This document shows positions 25,448 to 34,455 of a stretch of DNA of 64,000 nucleotides, piece after piece. The notes under the pieces were generated by a model. It had not been told where the DNA came from, did not search any database, and saw only the letters and a program-made list of their open reading frames with translations. Both the position numbers and the translations under genes were made by a program. The stretch is from contig NC_016023.1 of assembly GCF_000169195.2 (NCBI RefSeq), positions 3,100,001 to 3,164,000 of the forward strand. Direction: 5' to 3'. Within the stretch, counting starts at the first letter, position 1, and each line of letters starts with the position of its first letter. The stretch comes from Heyndrickxia coagulans 36D1 (GTDB lineage Bacteria; Bacillota; Bacilli; Bacillales; Bacillaceae_C).

Positions 25448-26918
25448 AACAGGCAGGAAAAGGCTGATTTCATCCAATCCGGCAGAAGTGGAAGCATTTT
25501 TTAAAAATAAAGTCGGACTTGGCATCAGTTATGATATTGGTGTCAGAAAAATCCAGGTCCTTGATACAGAAATCCAGCTGTACTATGTCAACGGGCTCAC
25601 GGAAACGATTTCGATTATCCAAATTATGAGAGAACTGCTGAGATTAAATAACGGCAAATTTTCTTCCGGGAAAGTGCATGAGCTTGTTGAAAATTACATC
25701 GTCCATATGCAGGTCGAAAAAGTCAAAACCTATGATGAAATGGTCGATGAAGTGCTGTCCGGGCTGATCGCCATTTATGTCGAAGGAAAACAAGAAGCAT
25801 TTATTATCGATGTTCGCAGTTATCCGGGAAGGACGCCGATGGAACCGGATACGGAAAAAGTCGTCCGTGGGGCGCGTGACGGTTATGTTGAAAATATTGT
25901 TATCAATACGGCCTTGACGCGGCGGCGGATCCGCGATGAGCGGCTGCGCTTTGAAATGATGAAAGTTGGCGAACGCTCGAAAACGGATGTATCGATTGCT
26001 TATATTGAAGGCGTGGCAGATCCCGAAGTCATCGAAACGGTCAGAAAAGAACTGAAGGCGATTGATATTGACGGAATTACGATGGCAGATAAAACGGTAG
26101 AAGAATTTATTTTGAAACAAAATTATAATCCTTTCCCGCTGATCCGCTATACGGAACGGGCGGACGTCGCGGCCACCCATTTGCTGGAGGGGCATGTGCT
26201 TGTATTGGTGGACACTTCACCAAGCGTGATGATTATGCCGACAACGGTTTTTCACCATATGCAGCACGCCGAAGAATACCGCCAGGCTGCAGCTGTCGGC
26301 ACGTTTATCCGCTGGGTGCGGTTTTTCGGGATTGCCGTTTCTCTTTTTCTCCTGCCGCTTTGGTATTTAGTGGCGGTGGAACCGTCGCTTTTGCCGGAGC
26401 AACTGGATTACATTGGGCCGAATAAGCAGTCGCATGTCCCGCTTGTCCTTCAGCTTCTTATCGCCGATTTAGGCATTGAGTTTATGCGGGTTGCCGCCAT
26501 CCATACGCCGACGCCGCTCGCCACCGCCATGGGCTTGATTGCGGCCGTTTTGGTCGGGCAGATTGCGGTTGAAGCCGGGCTGTTTGTTTCGGAAGTCATT
26601 TTGTATGTATCCGCCGCGGCGATTGGCACTTTTGTCACACCAAGTTATGAGCTGAGCGTGGCGAATAAACTTGTGAGAATGATTTTACTGATTATCGTAG
26701 CAATTTTTAAAGTCAAAGGCTTTGTGATCGGCAGCACCGTTTTTCTGCTGTTCCTCGTGTCCATCCGGCCGTTGAACACGCCGTATTTCTGGCCGTTTAT
26801 CCCGTTTAACCCGCAGGCATTTTTCCAAATCCTGTTCAGAAGGCCGGTTCCGGGCTCCAAGTACCGCCCGAGCATTGTCCACCCGGTCGATCGCTTCCGC
26901 CAGCCGCCTGAAGCTTGA
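25440..26918 (+). CDS. spoVAF: Spore germination protein SpoVAF (GerA-A family)
   Basis: A 492-residue inner-membrane protein of the GerA A-subunit family. A large N-terminal cytosolic domain (about 1-290) is followed by about five membrane helices from 295 to 455. Work in B. subtilis links SpoVAF to an ion-conducting accessory channel that amplifies germination. ATG lies inside the end of spoVAEA, so the genes are coupled. It ends the shortened spoVA operon. Confidence 0.92.
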   Translation: MAETGRKRLISSNPAEVEAFFKNKVGLGISYDIGVRKIQVLDTEIQLYYVNGLTETISIIQIMRELLRLNNGKFSSGKVHELVENYIVHMQVEKVKTYDEMVDEVLSGLIAIYVEGKQEAFIIDVRSYPGRTPMEPDTEKVVRGARDGYVENIVINTALTRRRIRDERLRFEMMKVGERSKTDVSIAYIEGVADPEVIETVRKELKAIDIDGITMADKTVEEFILKQNYNPFPLIRYTERADVAATHLLEGHVLVLVDTSPSVMIMPTTVFHHMQHAEEYRQAAAVGTFIRWVRFFGIAVSLFLLPLWYLVAVEPSLLPEQLDYIGPNKQSHVPLVLQLLIADLGIEFMRVAAIHTPTPLATAMGLIAAVLVGQIAVEAGLFVSEVILYVSAAAIGTFVTPSYELSVANKLVRMILLIIVAIFKVKGFVIGSTVFLLFLVSIRPLNTPYFWPFIPFNPQAFFQILFRRPVPGSKYRPSIVHPVDRFRQPPEA

Positions 26919-26923
26919 AACTA

Positions 26924-26952
26924 TTGCAGAAAGCCTGTTTTTATGTTAAAGT
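26924..26952 (+). promoter_or_regulatory. Candidate promoter of lysA
   Basis: TTGCAG (26924-26929) and TAAAGT (26947-26952) are 17 bases apart, just after spoVAF. Transcription would start about 26960 and the RNA would include the following hairpin. Confidence 0.5.
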
Positions 26953-26984
26953 TAGTAGAAAATTAACGCAAAAGCTCTAGGAAA

Positions 26985-27029
26985 GGGAGGGAAGCCTACC
27001 CCGGTTTATGCCGGGAAGGCTTCTCTCCC
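26985..27029 (+). other. Long leader hairpin upstream of lysA
   Basis: Arms GGGAG-G-GAAGCC-T (26985-26997) and A-GGCTTC-T-CTCCC (27017-27029) pair, with an inner CCCGG/CCGGG stem around loop TTTATG. The total is about 18 pairs with one small internal bulge. No T-run follows. It ends 31 bases before the lysA start. Confidence 0.75.
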
Positions 27030-27060
27030 GATTGGCGGAATATTAGGTGGGGTTGAAAAC

Positions 27061-28377
27061 ATGAAGCATAACGGGTCGGTAAAGGTAAATGGAAAGGGGC
27101 ATCTCGAAATCGGCGGTGTTGACACGGTAAGCCTCGCTGCCCGTTACGGAACGCCTCTTTATGTATATGACGTTGCTTTAATACGGCAAAGGGCCAGAGC
27201 GTTCAAGGAAACATTCCGGAAACTCGGCGTCAAATCCCAGGTTGCTTATGCCAGCAAGGCTTTTTCCGCCATTGCCATGATCCAGCTTGCAGATGAAGAG
27301 GGGCTGTCTTTGGATGTTGTTTCAGGCGGGGAACTGTATACTGCCCTTGCTGCCGGGTTTCCTGTTGAACACATTCATTTCCACGGCAACAATAAAAGCC
27401 GGGAAGAATTGGAAATGGCGCTTGATGCCGGAATCGGCTACATCGTTGCCGATAATTTTTACGAGCTTGACATGCTGGAAAACTTGTGCGCTGAAAAAGG
27501 CCGCAAAGTTTCCGCGCTCTTAAGGGTCACACCGGGCATTGAAGCCCATACGCATGATTATATTTTAACGGGCCAGGAAGATTCAAAATTCGGTTTTGAC
27601 TTGCAAAACGGGCAGGCGGAGGCGGCGCTGAAGCAGGTGCTTTCATCCGGCTGGATAAAATTGCTCGGGGTGCATTGCCATATCGGATCGCAAATTTTTG
27701 AAACAGCCGGCTTTGTCCTGGCTGTGCAGAAAATTATGGATAAACTGGACGAGTGGCATGCCAGGTACGGTTATTTTCCGGAAGTGCTTAACCTTGGCGG
27801 TGGTTTCGGCATCCGCTATACGGAAGAAGACCATCCGCTTCCGCCTGCTTATTATGTAGAAGAAATCGTCAAAGAAGTGAAGAAACAGGCCGGTTCCCGC
27901 CGCCTGCCGGTTCCCGAGATCTGGATCGAACCGGGCCGCTCGCTTGTCGGCGAAGCCGGGACGACGCTTTATTCGGTCGGGTCCCGCAAGGAAGTGCCGC
28001 ATGTCAGAAAATATATTGCGGTTGACGGGGGGATGAGCGACAATATCCGCCCGGCACTTTATGACGCAAAATATGAAGCAGTGCTGGCCAACCGTCCGCT
28101 TGATAAGTGCGAAGAGACCGTATCCGTTGCCGGGAAATGCTGCGAGTCGGGGGATATGCTGATTTGGGATCTGCCGCTGCCGAAGACAGGCAGCGATGAC
28201 CTTTTGGCCGTATTTTGCACTGGCGCTTACGGTTATTCGATGGCAAATAACTATAACCGGATCCCACGCCCGCCGGTTGTGTTTGTCGAAAACGGCAAAG
28301 ATGAGCTTGTCGTAAAGCGGGAGACGTACGAAGACCTGATCCGCAATGATCTCCGTCTGCGCGTGCCGCTTTCTTGA
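27061..28377 (+). CDS. lysA: Diaminopimelate decarboxylase
   Basis: PLP enzyme converting meso-diaminopimelate to L-lysine, the last step of lysine synthesis. The 438-residue protein has the PLP lysine in VAYASKAFS (near residue 66), the HFHGNNKS segment, the glycine-rich NLGGGFGI, and the Cys-containing CCESGD near the C-terminus. ATG follows AGGTGGGG. It follows spoVAF as in B. subtilis. The leader carries a long hairpin but no lysine riboswitch features that I can recognise. Confidence 0.96.
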   Translation: MKHNGSVKVNGKGHLEIGGVDTVSLAARYGTPLYVYDVALIRQRARAFKETFRKLGVKSQVAYASKAFSAIAMIQLADEEGLSLDVVSGGELYTALAAGFPVEHIHFHGNNKSREELEMALDAGIGYIVADNFYELDMLENLCAEKGRKVSALLRVTPGIEAHTHDYILTGQEDSKFGFDLQNGQAEAALKQVLSSGWIKLLGVHCHIGSQIFETAGFVLAVQKIMDKLDEWHARYGYFPEVLNLGGGFGIRYTEEDHPLPPAYYVEEIVKEVKKQAGSRRLPVPEIWIEPGRSLVGEAGTTLYSVGSRKEVPHVRKYIAVDGGMSDNIRPALYDAKYEAVLANRPLDKCEETVSVAGKCCESGDMLIWDLPLPKTGSDDLLAVFCTGAYGYSMANNYNRIPRPPVVFVENGKDELVVKRETYEDLIRNDLRLRVPLS

Positions 28378-28449
28378 CAAATCCGGGGCGGAAAAGCGGA
28401 TGGCACTTGTTTTCCGGACTTGCTTTTGGAAAATATTGTACGTGCCTTG

Positions 28450-28477
28450 TTTACTTTCTCTGAAATAGGAATATACT
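28450..28477 (+). promoter_or_regulatory. Candidate promoter of ribT
   Basis: TTTACT (28450-28455) and TATACT (28472-28477) are 16 bases apart. It would give ribT its own transcript, needed because no rib operon lies upstream. Confidence 0.5.
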
Positions 28478-28495
28478 AATAAGTAAAGCGTTTGA

Positions 28496-28901
<406 letters not shown>

Positions 28902-28914
28902 TTCGGATACGGCA

Positions 28915-28951
28915 AAAAGGACCTGCCGGCATGATGCCGGAGGCCCTTTTT
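28915..28951. terminator. Terminator between ribT and the yjcZ-like gene
   Basis: GGACCTGCCGGCAT and ATGCCGGAGGCCC form a near-perfect stem flanked by AAAAA and TTTTT, so it can work on both strands. It is 3' to the small minus-strand gene. Confidence 0.8.
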
Positions 28952-28955
28952 ACGG

Positions 28956-29048
28956 TTACCAGATATACGCACTGCCGACAATGATCAACAAAATAAAAAG
29001 CACGACAATTAACGCAAATCCGCTGCCCCAGCCAAAACCGTCAGCCAT
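28956..29048 (-). CDS. YjcZ-family small sporulation protein (30 aa)
   Basis: A 30-codon gene with ATG at 29048 behind a strong ribosome site (GGGAGGGG). The product is MADGFGWGSG followed by a hydrophobic helix (FALIVVLFILLIIVG) and ends SAYIW. This pattern, a Gly-rich start plus FALIVVLFILLIIVG, is typical of the YjcZ/YtrH-like small membrane proteins annotated as sporulation proteins in Bacillus. The function is unknown. A sigma-K-like promoter upstream fits late mother-cell expression. Confidence 0.87.
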   Translation of the reverse strand: MADGFGWGSGFALIVVLFILLIIVGSAYIW

Positions 29049-29079
29049 GATAACCCCTCCCTCAACAGTCATTACATGG

Positions 29080-29107
29080 TATACTATGTAGGCGCGCCGG
29101 AACGTGT
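29080..29107 (-). promoter_or_regulatory. Candidate sigma-K promoter of the yjcZ-like gene
   Basis: On the minus strand CATAGTATA (29080-29088) matches the sigma-K -10 CATAnnnTA, with ACAC (29104-29107) 15 bases upstream as a -35. Confidence 0.5.
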
Positions 29108-29137
29108 ATGGACTCCTGCCCATCTGCGCGCTTTTGA

Positions 29138-29166
29138 TTGGAGATACATACGTTTCAGGCTATACT
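29138..29166 (+). promoter_or_regulatory. Candidate promoter of scpAB
   Basis: TTGGAG (29138-29143) and TATACT (29161-29166) are 17 bases apart, about 40 bases before the scpA start. Confidence 0.55.
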
Positions 29167-29204
29167 TATTTTGACGCTTTGAAAAAGGAACGGTGTACAA
29201 TTTT

Positions 29205-29948
29205 ATGGAATATAAGGTGAAAATCGGCGCGTTTGAAGGACCGCTCGATCTGCTTTTGCATCTGATCCACCAGCTTGAAATCGACATTTACGATATTCCG
29301 GTTGCTGAAATTACCGAGCAGTATTTGGACTACATCCATACAATGAAAGAGCTTGAACTGGACGTCGCAAGCGAATATCTTGTGATGGCGGCCACGCTTT
29401 TGGCGATCAAAAGCAAAATGCTTTTGCCAAAACAGGAGCCAGATGAACCGGATGAAGATTATACGGTGGAAGAAGACCCGCGCGAACAACTTGTCGAGCG
29501 CCTCCTCGAATACAAAAAATACAAGGAAGCAGCCAGCACGTTCAAACGCCTTGAAGCCGGCCGCAGCGAAATCTTCACCAAGCCGCCGAGCGATTTGTCG
29601 GCGTATGCGTCGGACGCAGATGGAAGAAAAATCGGCGCCAATGTGACGATCTATGATATGATCGGCGCGTTAAATAAACTTTTGCGCAGAAAAAAATTGC
29701 AAAAACCGCTGTTTACCAAAATCACACGGCAGGAAATCTCGATCGAAGAAAGAATGGATGAAATTTTAAAACAGCTGGAAACGGCGCCGGGAGGCGTCCA
29801 ATTTTACGACTTATTCTCTTTTCACGATAAAGAACAAATTGTCGTAACTTTTTTGGCTGTCCTGGAACTGATTAAGCGCCATCAAATTATGGCGGTACAG
29901 GAAGAAAATTTCGGTGACATTACCGTTGTAAGGAAAGAGGGGGATTGA
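29205..29948 (+). CDS. scpA: Segregation and condensation protein A
   Basis: Kleisin subunit of the SMC-ScpA-ScpB condensin complex that organises and segregates the chromosome. The 247-residue protein begins [21 protein letters not shown], typical of ScpA, and ends with the winged-helix part that binds the SMC head. The start is not fully certain. AAAAGGAA lies 15 bases before ATG 29205 and only 3 before GTG 29193; I follow family similarity. It is one base away from scpB. Confidence 0.93.
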   Translation: MEYKVKIGAFEGPLDLLLHLIHQLEIDIYDIPVAEITEQYLDYIHTMKELELDVASEYLVMAATLLAIKSKMLLPKQEPDEPDEDYTVEEDPREQLVERLLEYKKYKEAASTFKRLEAGRSEIFTKPPSDLSAYASDADGRKIGANVTIYDMIGALNKLLRRKKLQKPLFTKITRQEISIEERMDEILKQLETAPGGVQFYDLFSFHDKEQIVVTFLAVLELIKRHQIMAVQEENFGDITVVRKEGD

Positions 29949-29949
29949 T

Positions 29950-30552
29950 ATGGAAATCGTCCATTGGAAAGGCATCCTCGAAAGCCTGTTGTTTGTTGCA
30001 GGGGACGAGGGGCTTTCCCTGAAGCAAATTTCCCATGTAATGGAAATTGAAGAGTTTGAAGCAGTTGAAATTTTAAAGCGTTTAAAAGAACAATATGAAA
30101 ACGACCCGGATCGCGGCATTACGCTCATTGAACTGGCCGGCACGTACCAGTTGGCAACCAAAAAAGAGCATGCGCCGTATTTAAAAAAACTGGTCGAATC
30201 CCCGAATACGAATACATTATCGCAGGCGGCACTTGAAACACTGGCGATCATCTCCTATAAACAGCCGATTACAAGAATTGAAATCGAAGAAATCCGCGGT
30301 GTGAAAACAGAAAGGCCGCTGCAGACGCTGATGGCAAAAGGGCTCATCCAGGAAGTCGGCAGGCAGGAAGGCGCCGGGCGGGCAATCCTTTACGGTACGA
30401 CCAAAGAATTTCTTGACCATTTCGGGCTGAAAAGTTTAAAAGAACTGCCGCCGTTTCCCGAACAGCCGGAAGACGAATTTTCGCAGGAAGAAGCAGATCT
30501 GTTTTTTGAAAAATTCCATGAAGAAAAAGGCGAAAACGGATTTTCGCCGTGA
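29950..30552 (+). CDS. scpB: Segregation and condensation protein B
   Basis: A 200-residue partner of ScpA made of two winged-helix domains; it dimerises and binds the middle of ScpA in the condensin complex. The conserved segment [29 protein letters not shown] marks the second domain. An acidic tail follows. ATG at 29950, with AGAGGGGG upstream, starts right after the scpA stop, so the pair is an operon. Confidence 0.94.
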   Translation: MEIVHWKGILESLLFVAGDEGLSLKQISHVMEIEEFEAVEILKRLKEQYENDPDRGITLIELAGTYQLATKKEHAPYLKKLVESPNTNTLSQAALETLAIISYKQPITRIEIEEIRGVKTERPLQTLMAKGLIQEVGRQEGAGRAILYGTTKEFLDHFGLKSLKELPPFPEQPEDEFSQEEADLFFEKFHEEKGENGFSP

Positions 30553-30554
30553 AG

Positions 30555-30586
30555 AAAGCTTGCCCAAATTGGTGCAGGCTTTTTTC
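30555..30586 (+). terminator. Terminator of scpAB
   Basis: AAGCTTGC and GCAGGCTT pair (one G-U) across a ten-base loop and are followed by TTTTTC. Confidence 0.7.
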
Positions 30587-30603
30587 GTCTCACACATATT
30601 CCG

Positions 30604-30632
30604 GTTATTTCTTCCTGTTCCGTGCATAAACT
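30604..30632 (+). promoter_or_regulatory. Candidate sigma-E promoter of dacB-spmAB
   Basis: GTTATTT (30604-30610) and CATAAACT (30625-30632) are 14 bases apart and resemble the sigma-E consensus. B. subtilis dacB-spmAB is a sigma-E operon. Confidence 0.55.
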
Positions 30633-30676
30633 TGTACAAAACGCGGTTTGGAAAAGCTGAAAAAAGGAGCTTCTTT

Positions 30677-31798
30677 ATGAAACGGTACTTCCTATATGCG
30701 GCGCTTGCAGTGCTTGTTTTTTCGGCCCTTCCGCCCGGAGCGGCTGCTGCTGATACGCCGTCTGTGCAGGCAAAAAGCGCGATATTAATGGACCAGGATA
30801 CAGGGCGGATTTTGTACGAAAAAGATGCATATGAACCGAGAAGCATTGCCTCGATTACGAAAATCATGACGGCGCTAGTGGCCATTGAATCGGGAAAAAT
30901 GGACAAGGAGGCTGTCGTTTCGAACCGCGCCGTACGTACCGAGGGGTCATCATTGTATTTGAAACCGGGAGACAAATGGAAAATGAAGGATCTTGTTTAC
31001 GGGCTCATGCTCCGGTCGGGAAATGACGCCGCCAATGTCATTGCCGAAAATGTCGGGGGCAGCATAGAAGGCTTTGTTTTTATGATGAACGAAAAAGCGA
31101 AGGAGATCGGCATGCATGACACCCATTTTGCTAACCCGAACGGCCTTGAAGACCCGGGTGGCCGCCATTATTCGACCGCTTACGATATGGCGCTGTTAAT
31201 GAAATACGCGATGCAAAATAAAGAGTTCCGGAAAATTACCGGCACGAAATTTTACAAAGGCTGGCGGAACAAAAATCGGCTGCTGACTGAAAAGTACCGG
31301 TACTGTACGGGCGGGAAAACCGGTTATACGAAAGCGGCCAGACGGACACTTGTGACAACGGCGACAAAAGGCGGCGAAAATCTCATCGCCGTTACCCTGA
31401 ACGATTCGGATGACTGGGATGACCATATTGCGATGTATGAGTACGGCTTCAGCCAGTATGACAGGAAACGGATTGTGGAAGAGGGGCCGGTTGCCGCCGT
31501 CCGCACGAAATATTTGAAACAGCATGTTTATGTGAAACGGGATATCACCTACCCGCTTAAAGCCGGAGAAGAAGACGCCGTAAAAGTCGAATACCGGATC
31601 AAAAAGCCTGAAAATTCGTGGAAAGACCCGGAAAAAGTGCCGGAGACCGTCGGAAGGGCGATTGTTTATTTAAACGAAAAGGTGATCGCGAGCACGCCTA
31701 TTTATTATCAGAAAACGCCGGTTAAAGAGAAAGAAACATGGCTTGAACAGTTCAAAGAGACATTTTGGATCCAATTGGGGCTGAAAAACAATGGTTAA
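30677..31798 (+). CDS. dacB: D-alanyl-D-alanine carboxypeptidase DacB (spore cortex)
   Basis: Mother-cell penicillin-binding protein (PBP5*) that controls cross-linking of cortex peptidoglycan. The 373-residue protein has a signal peptide (about 1-25, AAA before DTP), the active site SITK, SGN as second motif and KTG in GGKTGYTK. ATG at 30677 lies after AAAAAGGAGC. It overlaps spmA by eight bases, as expected for the dacB-spmA-spmB operon. It is a paralogue of DacF at 20780. Confidence 0.93.
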   Translation: MKRYFLYAALAVLVFSALPPGAAAADTPSVQAKSAILMDQDTGRILYEKDAYEPRSIASITKIMTALVAIESGKMDKEAVVSNRAVRTEGSSLYLKPGDKWKMKDLVYGLMLRSGNDAANVIAENVGGSIEGFVFMMNEKAKEIGMHDTHFANPNGLEDPGGRHYSTAYDMALLMKYAMQNKEFRKITGTKFYKGWRNKNRLLTEKYRYCTGGKTGYTKAARRTLVTTATKGGENLIAVTLNDSDDWDDHIAMYEYGFSQYDRKRIVEEGPVAAVRTKYLKQHVYVKRDITYPLKAGEEDAVKVEYRIKKPENSWKDPEKVPETVGRAIVYLNEKVIASTPIYYQKTPVKEKETWLEQFKETFWIQLGLKNNG

Positions 31799-32381
31799 TT
31801 ATATTTGGATCGGCATGGCCGTGATCGGGCTCGTTTTTGCGGCGGTAAATGGCAAGATGCAGGCGGTGAACGAGGCGATTTTTACATCCGCGCGCGATGC
31901 GGTCTCGATCAGCATCGGCCTGATCAGCGTTCTTGTTTTCTGGCTCGGGATGATGAAGATTGCGGAAGTTTCAGGCCTCCTTTCGAAACTTTCCCGCCTG
32001 TTCCGGCCGGTGATAAAAAAATTGTTTCCGGATGTGCCGGACAACCATCCGGCACTCGGCTACATCCTCTCCAATATGATTGCCAATATGTTTGGGCTCG
32101 GAAATGCCGCCACTCCGCTCGGCATTAAAGCGATGGAGCAGCTGCACGAACTGAACGGAAGGAAACCGGAAGCAAGCCGTTCAATGATCACGTTCCTTGC
32201 TTTAAACACATCCGGGCTCACACTTATTCCGGCAACGGTGATTGCCATCCGCCTGAATGCAGGTTCCGCGCATCCGACCGAGATTGTGGCGCCGACCTGC
32301 ATCGCCACTTTTGCAACGACCATTGCCGCCATTTGCATTGACCGCTATTTTTACCACCGGCGGACGAAACGGAGGAAGTGA
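31791..32381 (+). CDS. spmA: Spore maturation protein A
   Basis: A 196-residue membrane protein of the nucleoside-transporter-like SpmA family, needed with SpmB for proper spore core dehydration. Hydrophobic helices appear near residues 3-20, 38-60, 85-105, 130-150 and 160-180. The motif GLGNAATPLGIKAM is a family hallmark. ATG lies inside the end of dacB, and its stop overlaps the spmB ATG by one base. Confidence 0.93.
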   Translation: MVNYIWIGMAVIGLVFAAVNGKMQAVNEAIFTSARDAVSISIGLISVLVFWLGMMKIAEVSGLLSKLSRLFRPVIKKLFPDVPDNHPALGYILSNMIANMFGLGNAATPLGIKAMEQLHELNGRKPEASRSMITFLALNTSGLTLIPATVIAIRLNAGSAHPTEIVAPTCIATFATTIAAICIDRYFYHRRTKRRK

Positions 32382-32914
32382 TGTTTTTGAAATGGATCTC
32401 ACTGATTTCAATTTGGCTGATTCCGGCAATGGTCGGATTTATCCTACTTTACAGCGCATGGAAAAAAGTGCCGGCTTACGAAACATTTGTGGAAGGCGGC
32501 AAAGAAGGCATTAAAATTGCCTTTTCCATCATTCCTTTTTTAGTTGGCATGCTTGTCTCGATCACAATTTTCAGGGCCTCAGGGGCGCTCGATTTTTTTG
32601 TCGGATTTTTAAAACCGGCCCTGCATTTGCTCGGTATCCCATCTGAAGTCGTGCCGCTTGCTTTGATCCGGCCGGTTTCCGGCAATGCCGCTCTTGCCCT
32701 GATGGCGGATCTGATCAAAACATACGGGCCGGACTCGCTCATCGGGAGAATGGCATCCGTCATCCAGGGCAGCACGGACACCACCCTTTATGTTGTAACC
32801 GTTTATTTCGGGGCAGTCGGCATCCGGAAAATGGGGGACGCCTTAAAAGTCGGGCTGCTCGCCGATCTGTTCGGGATTATAATTGCGATTTTCATGGTGC
32901 TGTTGTTATTCTGA
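32381..32914 (+). CDS. spmB: Spore maturation protein B
   Basis: A 177-residue membrane partner of SpmA with four or five hydrophobic helices and the conserved RPVSGNAALALMADLIKTYGPDS segment in its middle. I chose ATG at 32381, five bases after GGAGG, over the GTG one codon upstream. It is the last gene of the dacB-spmA-spmB operon. Confidence 0.93.
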   Translation: MFLKWISLISIWLIPAMVGFILLYSAWKKVPAYETFVEGGKEGIKIAFSIIPFLVGMLVSITIFRASGALDFFVGFLKPALHLLGIPSEVVPLALIRPVSGNAALALMADLIKTYGPDSLIGRMASVIQGSTDTTLYVVTVYFGAVGIRKMGDALKVGLLADLFGIIIAIFMVLLLF

Positions 32915-32975
32915 CGCGGTAAAAGAAAAAACGGTTTCTCCGTCATTTCAGGGTGCTTGTTTCGCTCGTCCGGCT

Positions 32976-33003
32976 TTGCATTTTATTTACGTTATGCCAT
33001 AAT
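32976..33003 (+). promoter_or_regulatory. Candidate promoter of rluB
   Basis: TTGCAT (32976-32981) and CATAAT (32998-33003) are 16 bases apart, 42 bases before the rluB start. Confidence 0.55.
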
Positions 33004-33045
33004 GCTTAAAGGATAGTTTAAGCAAAACAGATTGAGGTGTAACGG

Positions 33046-33783
33046 ATGGAACGTTTGCAAAAAGTGATCGCACAGGCCGGTGTCACATCCCGGAGAAAAG
33101 CGGAACAGCTGATACTGGAAGGGAAAGTAAAAGTGAACGGGGAGACAGTCAGAACGCTGGGGACAAAAGTGTCCCAGTCGGATAAAATTGAAGTGGAAGG
33201 TATTCCGCTTGAGCGTGAAGAAAAAGTATATTACCTTTTTTATAAACCAAGAGGGGTGATTTCCGCTGTCAGCGATGACAAAGGGAGAAAAACGGTAAGC
33301 GATTATTTCCGCGATGCAGGTGCAAGGGTTTATCCGGTCGGCCGGCTCGACTACGACACGTCGGGCCTTTTAGTAGTCACCAATGACGGTGAATTTGCAA
33401 ACCTTCTGATGCATCCGCGTTTTGAAATCGACAAAACGTATATTGCAAGGCTTTCCGGCATTCCATCCAGGCAGGAATTAAAGCAGCTGGAAAAAGGGAT
33501 CCGGCTAAAGGACGGCATGACTGCGCCTGCCAGGGCAAAACTGTTGTCCATGGACAAACGAAAAAAGAAAGCGATCGTCCAGCTTACGATCCATGAAGGC
33601 AGAAACAGGCAAGTGAGGCGCATGTTCGAACATCTCGGCTACCCGGTTGAAAAACTGCGGCGCGAAGCATACGGCATGCTGACATTAAAAGGATTAAACG
33701 CGGGCGAAAAAAGGGAGCTCACCCCGCACGAAGTCAAGACGTTAAGATCCCTTGCCGAAAACGGCGACGCCTCCCGTAAATAA
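33046..33783 (+). CDS. rluB: 23S rRNA pseudouridine synthase RluB
   Basis: Converts a specific uridine of 23S rRNA (2605 in E. coli numbering, by family) to pseudouridine. The 245-residue protein has an N-terminal S4 RNA-binding domain (residues 2-60, LQKVIAQAGVTSRRKAEQLI) and a catalytic domain with GRLDYDTSGLLVVTNDGE, whose first Asp is the catalytic residue. GRNRQVRRM near 185 is the family signature. It sits between spmB and resA as in B. subtilis (ypuL). Confidence 0.92.
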   Translation: MERLQKVIAQAGVTSRRKAEQLILEGKVKVNGETVRTLGTKVSQSDKIEVEGIPLEREEKVYYLFYKPRGVISAVSDDKGRKTVSDYFRDAGARVYPVGRLDYDTSGLLVVTNDGEFANLLMHPRFEIDKTYIARLSGIPSRQELKQLEKGIRLKDGMTAPARAKLLSMDKRKKKAIVQLTIHEGRNRQVRRMFEHLGYPVEKLRREAYGMLTLKGLNAGEKRELTPHEVKTLRSLAENGDASRK

Positions 33784-33805
33784 AAGCGCAAGTTAAGGGG
33801 CTTAT

Positions 33806-33859
33806 TTTGTTCACAAAAACTTCAAAAAACAGCGAAAAAGGACAGAAAAATGTTATAAT
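33806..33859 (+). promoter_or_regulatory. resA promoter region with ResD-like site
   Basis: TATAAT (33854-33859) has no usable -35 at the normal distance (AGCGAA), which suggests an activator. GTTCACAAA at 33809-33817 is close to the reverse complement of the ResD target TTTGTGAAT. ResD is known to activate resABC in B. subtilis, so autoregulation by the downstream ResD is plausible. Confidence 0.55.
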
Positions 33860-33900
33860 GTATGAGAGTTGTGTGACACTTTTGGACAGGGGGAGGAGCA

Positions 33901-34440
33901 ATGTCACAAACGAAACAGAAACGTCTCATTTTCCGCGCCGCGATTCTCGCTGTTTTGATATTGGCTGTCGGTTACACACTGTATGCAAATGCGACGAAGG
34001 AGTCGCGGGGAGCGCTTGCAGCGGGGGATAAGGCCCCTGATTTTATCCTGAAAGATTTGAATGGGAAAACGTACCGGTTATCTGATTATAAAGGGAAAGG
34101 TGTCCTTTTGAATTTTTGGGGGACATGGTGTGAGCCGTGCAAGAAAGAAATGCCTTATATGAATGAACTCTATTCATCCTATAAACCAAAAGGCGTGGAA
34201 ATTCTTGCCGTCCACGTAAAAAATACGCGCTTTCTTGTGGACGAATTCGTGAAACAGTATGGGCTAACGTTCCCGGTGCTGATTGATAAAAACGGCGATG
34301 TTCAGCATGCGTATCACATCGACCCCCTTCCGACAACCTTTTTGATCGGGCCGGACGGGAAAGTCAAAAAAGTGATCATTGGAAACCAAAACCTCTCCAA
34401 AAAAGACATTCAGGACATGATGGATATGATCAAACCATAA
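33901..34440 (+). CDS. resA: Thiol-disulfide oxidoreductase ResA
   Basis: Membrane-anchored, extracytoplasmic thioredoxin-like protein that reduces the heme-binding cysteines of apocytochrome c during maturation. The 179-residue protein has one N-terminal helix (about 9-28) and the active site WCEPC (Cys77 and Cys80), followed by a thioredoxin fold with PLPTTF as the cis-Pro loop. ATG at 33901 follows GGGGGAGG. It starts the resABC operon. Confidence 0.95.
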   Translation: MSQTKQKRLIFRAAILAVLILAVGYTLYANATKESRGALAAGDKAPDFILKDLNGKTYRLSDYKGKGVLLNFWGTWCEPCKKEMPYMNELYSSYKPKGVEILAVHVKNTRFLVDEFVKQYGLTFPVLIDKNGDVQHAYHIDPLPTTFLIGPDGKVKKVIIGNQNLSKKDIQDMMDMIKP

Positions 34441-34455
34441 CCGAGGAGAGAGACA

